DNA of 64,000 nucleotides. Source: Synaphobranchus kaupii (taxonomy: Eukaryota > Chordata > Actinopteri > Anguilliformes > Synaphobranchidae). A program made the position numbers and the translations under genes. The stretch is from positions 105,012,948 through 105,076,947 of the forward strand of contig CM056380.1 of NCBI GenBank assembly GCA_029718625.1, read 5' to 3'. Position 1 is the stretch's first letter; every line of letters starts with the position of its first letter. This document shows, one piece after another, positions 60,421 to 64,000 of the stretch. The notes below the pieces were generated by a model that saw only the letters and a list, made by a program, of their open reading frames with translations, had not been told where the DNA came from and ran no database searches.

Positions 60421-61095
60421 CTACTACATTTTTGTAATTTGCTAAAATAAAAAAATAACAATATCTGAGTTGGCCAGTGCACTCAAACAATACTGATGCC
60501 TAAGCAATATAATGATAATAGTGTCTTTAATTTTTTACACCAGTGTGTAATTGGCAATTATAATTTGTTGACTAGTGTTTATTATGTTAAGGAAAAATGT
60601 CATTTTGGGATGATAGTGCTTGATTTTGACAAAAGATATATGATGTTTTGCAGAAAGAGTTGACCGTGTGGGTTTTGTGTTTATAATTTTGAGAAATGAG
60701 TTTTAATTTCAGAAAATGTGTCTAAACAATTGAGAAAAACTGTAATCATAATGTAGGGTCATAACATCAATTTTAGTGTGTAAACAATTGACAAAAACTG
60801 TAAATCAACTAGTGTTTTACCTGTGAAGAATGGGTGTGTTAATTGAGATTAGCACCAAAGTGATTGTAAAAAACTGTAACATAGTGTTTGATTTTGACAA
60901 GAGATATATGACGTTTTGCAAAAAGAGTTGACCGTGTGGATTTTGTGTTTATAGTTTCAGAAAATGTGTCTAAACAATTGAGAAAAACTGTAATTGATCA
61001 TTTTCATGTGAAAACAAGAGATATACCTTTTTTAAATTGTGCCTAAAACAGGAGAATAGTGTGAATCGTATTCAAAAAGTGTTAAAGAGAATAGA
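59310..61095. repeat. Inverted-repeat modules flanking the duplication
   Basis: AACACTAGTTGATTTA and TTCACAGGTAAAACACTAG at about 59585-59620 are inverted at 60800-60830. TTTTTCTCAATTGTTTAGAC at 59325 is inverted at 60720, 60970 and 61415. CTCCTGTTTTAGGCA and ATCTCTTGTTTTCATGTG at 59490-59540 are inverted at 60998-61055. The right side carries two or three direct copies of GACCGTGTGG..TTTTGTGTTTATA. Confidence 0.75.
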
Positions 61096-61165
61096 ATAGA
61101 ATAGAATAACTTTTCCCGCTAGGAAACTTCAGTTGCAGCCCCAGCAACAACAAAAAAGACATAGA
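61080..61165 (+). repeat. AGAAT-repeat-tailed interspersed repeat
   Basis: AGAATAGAATAGAATAAC followed by CTTCAGTTGCAGCCCC and CAACAACAAAAAAG. Related segments are at 34225 and, in the opposite direction, at 56150-56205. Confidence 0.55.
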
Positions 61166-61689
61166 CGGCGGGGGTAGAGCCACAACACACAGACATGTCA
61201 AACAAAGACGTTCAATATAATCATGGCATTAATCAAACTAATTAAGTGAATTAAAGTGGAATGCAGCCATGATTAAAACTGAAACATGATTAGACTGCAA
61301 TTTGTGTTAAAACAAGCAAAAGAGTGATTATGGTTTTGAAAAAAAATGTCTTTCTTGTGGCACATAGATTAATGCTTTATTAATTGGATTCATAACACCA
61401 ATATGTAGTGTGTAAACAATTGAGAAAAAACTGTAATGAACACAGGATAGGCTGTGAGGCTGGTTTTTTCTCGCCAGTGTACGGGCGCAGAGGTAATGGT
61501 CCGGTGTTTCTATGTACTGCCGATAATGACTCCATCACTGAGAGCTGGGTCTCCACACCTGCTGGAAATGGGTGATTTCAGCACCTCACCATTGGTGCCA
61601 TTAATCCACTTTAATCTATTGTACACCGTTTCATCCGCTGCTGTCTGACTGCCTCGGTTTCCTGTACCCGCAGGAGCACTGTGAAACGA

Positions 61690-62245
61690 CAGCTGAGGCT
61701 GACTGCATTAGGTAAAGAGAGCAGTGCTAAGAACACAGCTGACTGAGGTTTACTGTCTCAGGTAATGCACACTGTGGAAAAAACACAACTGAAGAATCAC
61801 TGCATTAGGTAATGAATATAGTGAAAAGAACACAGGTGAGGCTGACTGCATTCGGTAACAACTGTTGTGAAAAGAACAGAAGCTGACTGAGGTTTACTGT
61901 CTCAGGTAATGCACACTGGAAAAAACACAACTGAAGAATCGCTTCATTAGGTAATGAACATAGTGAAAAGGACACAGATGAGGCTGACTGCATTCGGTAA
62001 CAACTGTTGTGAAAAGAATAGAAGCTGACTGAGGTTTACTGTCTCAGGTAATGCACACTGAAAAAAACACAACTGAAGAATCGCTTCATTAGGTAATGAA
62101 CATAGTGAAAAGAACACAGATGAGGCTGACTGCATTCGGTAACAACTGTTGTGAAAAGAACACAGCTGACTGAGGTTTACTGCCTCAGGTAATGTGTTGT
62201 GCACTGGGAAAAGAAGACAGTTGAGGCTGACAGCATTAGGTAAGA
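61690..62245 (+). repeat. Higher-order tandem repeat, 142 bp made of three ~47-bp subunits
   Basis: The word GACTGAGGTTTACTG recurs at 61741, 61885, 62027 and 62168, giving periods of 144, 142 and 141 bp. Within each period three related subunits follow one another, each containing a CTGACTGCATTMGGTAA- or TCTCAGGTAATG-type core and a GAAAAGAACACAG-type end. Confidence 0.88.
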
Positions 62246-62559
62246 TTCCTCATCATAGTAGGTGCCACACTGCTAAAGCAGGTCACTGCACTGCTATCTT
62301 ATCAGTTTAATTCCGCCTTCGTTTGCGTTTCTTCCTTACAACACCTTGTTGCATAACGCCACTGCACTTCCTCTGTGTAATTTTTTATTTTTGTTTCACA
62401 ATATGTGCCTCTTTCCGCTCTTTGGAGCAGTAAAACTATAAATAAATGTTCCAGTTATTTAAAGGAGTGATCTGGGAGGCACCAAAGCAGGGAGGAAGAG
62501 AATCAAAGGATGAGGAAGAGAGGAGGGGAAGGGAGGGAGAGACGGAAAAAGAGGGTGGA

Positions 62560-63000
62560 AGAATCCAGATAAGGGTGGGGGGGGGTGTTACTGGTGGGCA
62601 TGAGTGTGTGGGTCCCTGTGTGCACGGCTGTGTGCGCGCGCGTGTGTGTGTCTGTCTGTTTTTGTGTACTGCGCGCGTGTGCGTGTTTCCCGGCGTGTGT
62701 CTGTGTGTGCTTGTCTGTGTTTGTGAATGTGCCTGTGTTCAGTATGTGTGAGTTTTACGTGTCAGCGTTTTGTGCGTCTGTTTGTGTGTGCATTTGAGGG
62801 TTTTCGTTCCCACAGTATGTGTGAGTTTGAATGTTTGTGTGTGCTTGTCTGAGCATTTGTGTGGGTGTGTGTGTGTATGTATGAGTGTACACATGAGAGT
62901 GTTTCCCTGCCTGTGTGTGCATAAGTGTTGAGTGTTTTTGTCTCAGCATGTGTGTGTTTAAGCATTTGTGTGTGTGTGTGTGTGTGTTGTGTCGATGTTG
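62560..63000 (+). repeat. GT-rich simple sequence
   Basis: About 430 nt of TGTGTG with mixed GC, TT and CT interruptions. Several long chance frames arise from it. Confidence 0.85.
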
Positions 63001-63059
63001 ATGCCTGTCAAGCCTTATTCTCATGCCACTGATGGCTGTCTGAAATTCTACAAGAATGT

Positions 63060-63170
63060 GAAAGAGAGAAAAGAACAGGGGGATGAGAGAGATGAGGGCC
63101 AGAGGGGAGGGAGAGAGAGAAAGAGAGGGGAGGGAGAGAGAGAAAGAGAGACGAGGGAGGGAAAGAAGCC
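63060..63170 (+). repeat. GA-rich simple sequence
   Basis: Purine-rich GAGAGA/GAGGGA tract. Confidence 0.85.
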
Positions 63171-63302
63171 TTTATTTTTATTTTATTAGTCAGACACAGA
63201 AAGCGTGACGGGCTTGTGCTAACATTAAAGTATTTCAGCCGTGCTGCAGTATAAAACCCATCAAACAGTACCAGCTGTACAAGGAATTAAACACAATAAA
63301 GC

Positions 63303-63705
63303 AGAAATAAATCTACACACATCCACACCAATAAATCTACACACATCCACACAGATAAATCTACACATAGACACACAAATAAATCTACACACATCCACAC
63401 CAATAAATCTACACACATCCACACAGATAAATCTACACATAGACACACAAATAAATCTACACACATCCACACAAATAAGATTACACATATACACGCAAAT
63501 ACATCTACAGACATCCACACAAATAAATCCACACTTACAAATTTACACACATCCACACAAATAAATCTACACACATCCACACAAATAAGGCTACACATAT
63601 ACAAGCAAATAAATCTACACACATCCACACAAATAAACCTACAGACATCCACACAAATAAATATACACACGTCCACACAAATAGATCTACACATATACAC
63701 AAATA
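63303..63705 (+). repeat. 24-bp minisatellite (TAAATCTACACACATCCACA type)
   Basis: About 17 units of 24 bp built from ATCTACACACATCCACAC and AAATA. Alternation with ATAGACACAC variants makes a partial 72-bp superperiod in the left half (63317-63460). The minus strand is open for 163 codons purely through the repeat. Confidence 0.9.
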
Positions 63706-63710
63706 AGGCT

Positions 63711-64000
63711 TCCTGCTTCAGCAAAAGAACTGCAATATTAACATTCAAGATCACAGTAATTCTGGGACAAACTTTCATTCTTTTGTCACACCCCAGTTTG
63801 AAAGCAAATTGTTAGAAAAATAGGGACTGTAATTTCTTGGCAGAATACAAAAGCCATTTGGAACATAATGTATATACCATTAAAGAACAGCTTGGGGTCA
63901 GCTGCAGTTATTACAACTGTCAAAATATTGAAATAACTACACACGTTTCATTTTTAGGGGTAAATGTTGCTAAATACTGGTGAGGCTAGTCTAAGGCAGT
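63711..64000. other. No recognisable feature
   Basis: AT-rich end of the window without a recognisable element. Confidence 0.5.

Noticed and set aside
62446..63024. Frames of 70-101 codons in GT-rich sequence
   Set aside because: They are translations of simple repeats.
63287..63778. 163-codon minus-strand frame
   Set aside because: It is produced by the 24-bp minisatellite, which is a multiple of three and lacks stops in that frame.

Overview
The window is a piece of a vertebrate, almost certainly teleost fish, nuclear chromosome. It has GT-AG introns, long CA/CT microsatellites, several Tc1-like transposons, tRNA-derived SINEs, L2-like and Tx1/L1-like LINEs, and solo LTRs of the pyrimidine-rich kind common in fish. 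No species can be named from the sequence.

The only host gene I can support is a CAMKV (CaM kinase-like vesicle-associated pseudokinase) orthologue on the minus strand, from a start codon at 15599 to a stop at 2678. Nine exons add up to 942 nt (314 codons) with every splice phase in agreement. A tenth exon (4036-2678) encodes the calmodulin-binding segment and a long low-complexity tail ending in a conserved-looking helix. The kinase carries HRN instead of HRD and DFY instead of DFG, so it should be catalytically dead. The tail is spread over three reading frames, with at least two of the switches at or near homopolymers, so the assembled sequence probably contains indels there. The introns hold a TTAA-flanked inverted-repeat element, a MITE, SINE copies, a 32-bp minisatellite and a 51-bp minisatellite. 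Each 51-bp unit repeats the exon 3 splice-donor sequence.

From about 15.6 kb to the right end no host exon was recognised. In order, the window has: a poly(A)-tailed repeat (15.8-16.2 kb); a broken Tc1-like transposon (18.4-19.7 kb); a SINE with an L2-like tail (21.6 kb); a decayed Tx1/L1-type LINE (22.2-28.0 kb) carrying a nested Tc1-family element; a GGGCCC-ended inverted-repeat element (29.7-31.9 kb) carrying a LINE 3' fragment; a solo LTR (34.5-35.3 kb); a 3.2-kb array of a 50-bp repeat (36.3-39.5 kb); a second broken Tc1-like transposon (42.4-44.0 kb) abutting a SINE (44.0-44.3 kb); a small MITE (46.7 kb) and a TTAA-flanked element (47.8-48.7 kb). After these come two more LTR-like elements (50.3 and 53.5 kb), two partial copies of the GGGCCC-ended element (52.4 and 54.4 kb), and an inverted-repeat pair (55.0/56.5 kb). 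One arm of that pair was hit by a solo LTR, which was in turn hit by a 5'-truncated L2 LINE (56.7-58.7 kb). The right end has a direct duplication with inverted-repeat modules (58.8-61.1 kb) and three tandem arrays.

I found no previously unknown gene system. The most useful observations are structural: a minisatellite built around a splice donor next to camkv exon 3, two insertions whose unoccupied target sites are preserved in sister repeat copies in this same window, and the multi-frame camkv tail.
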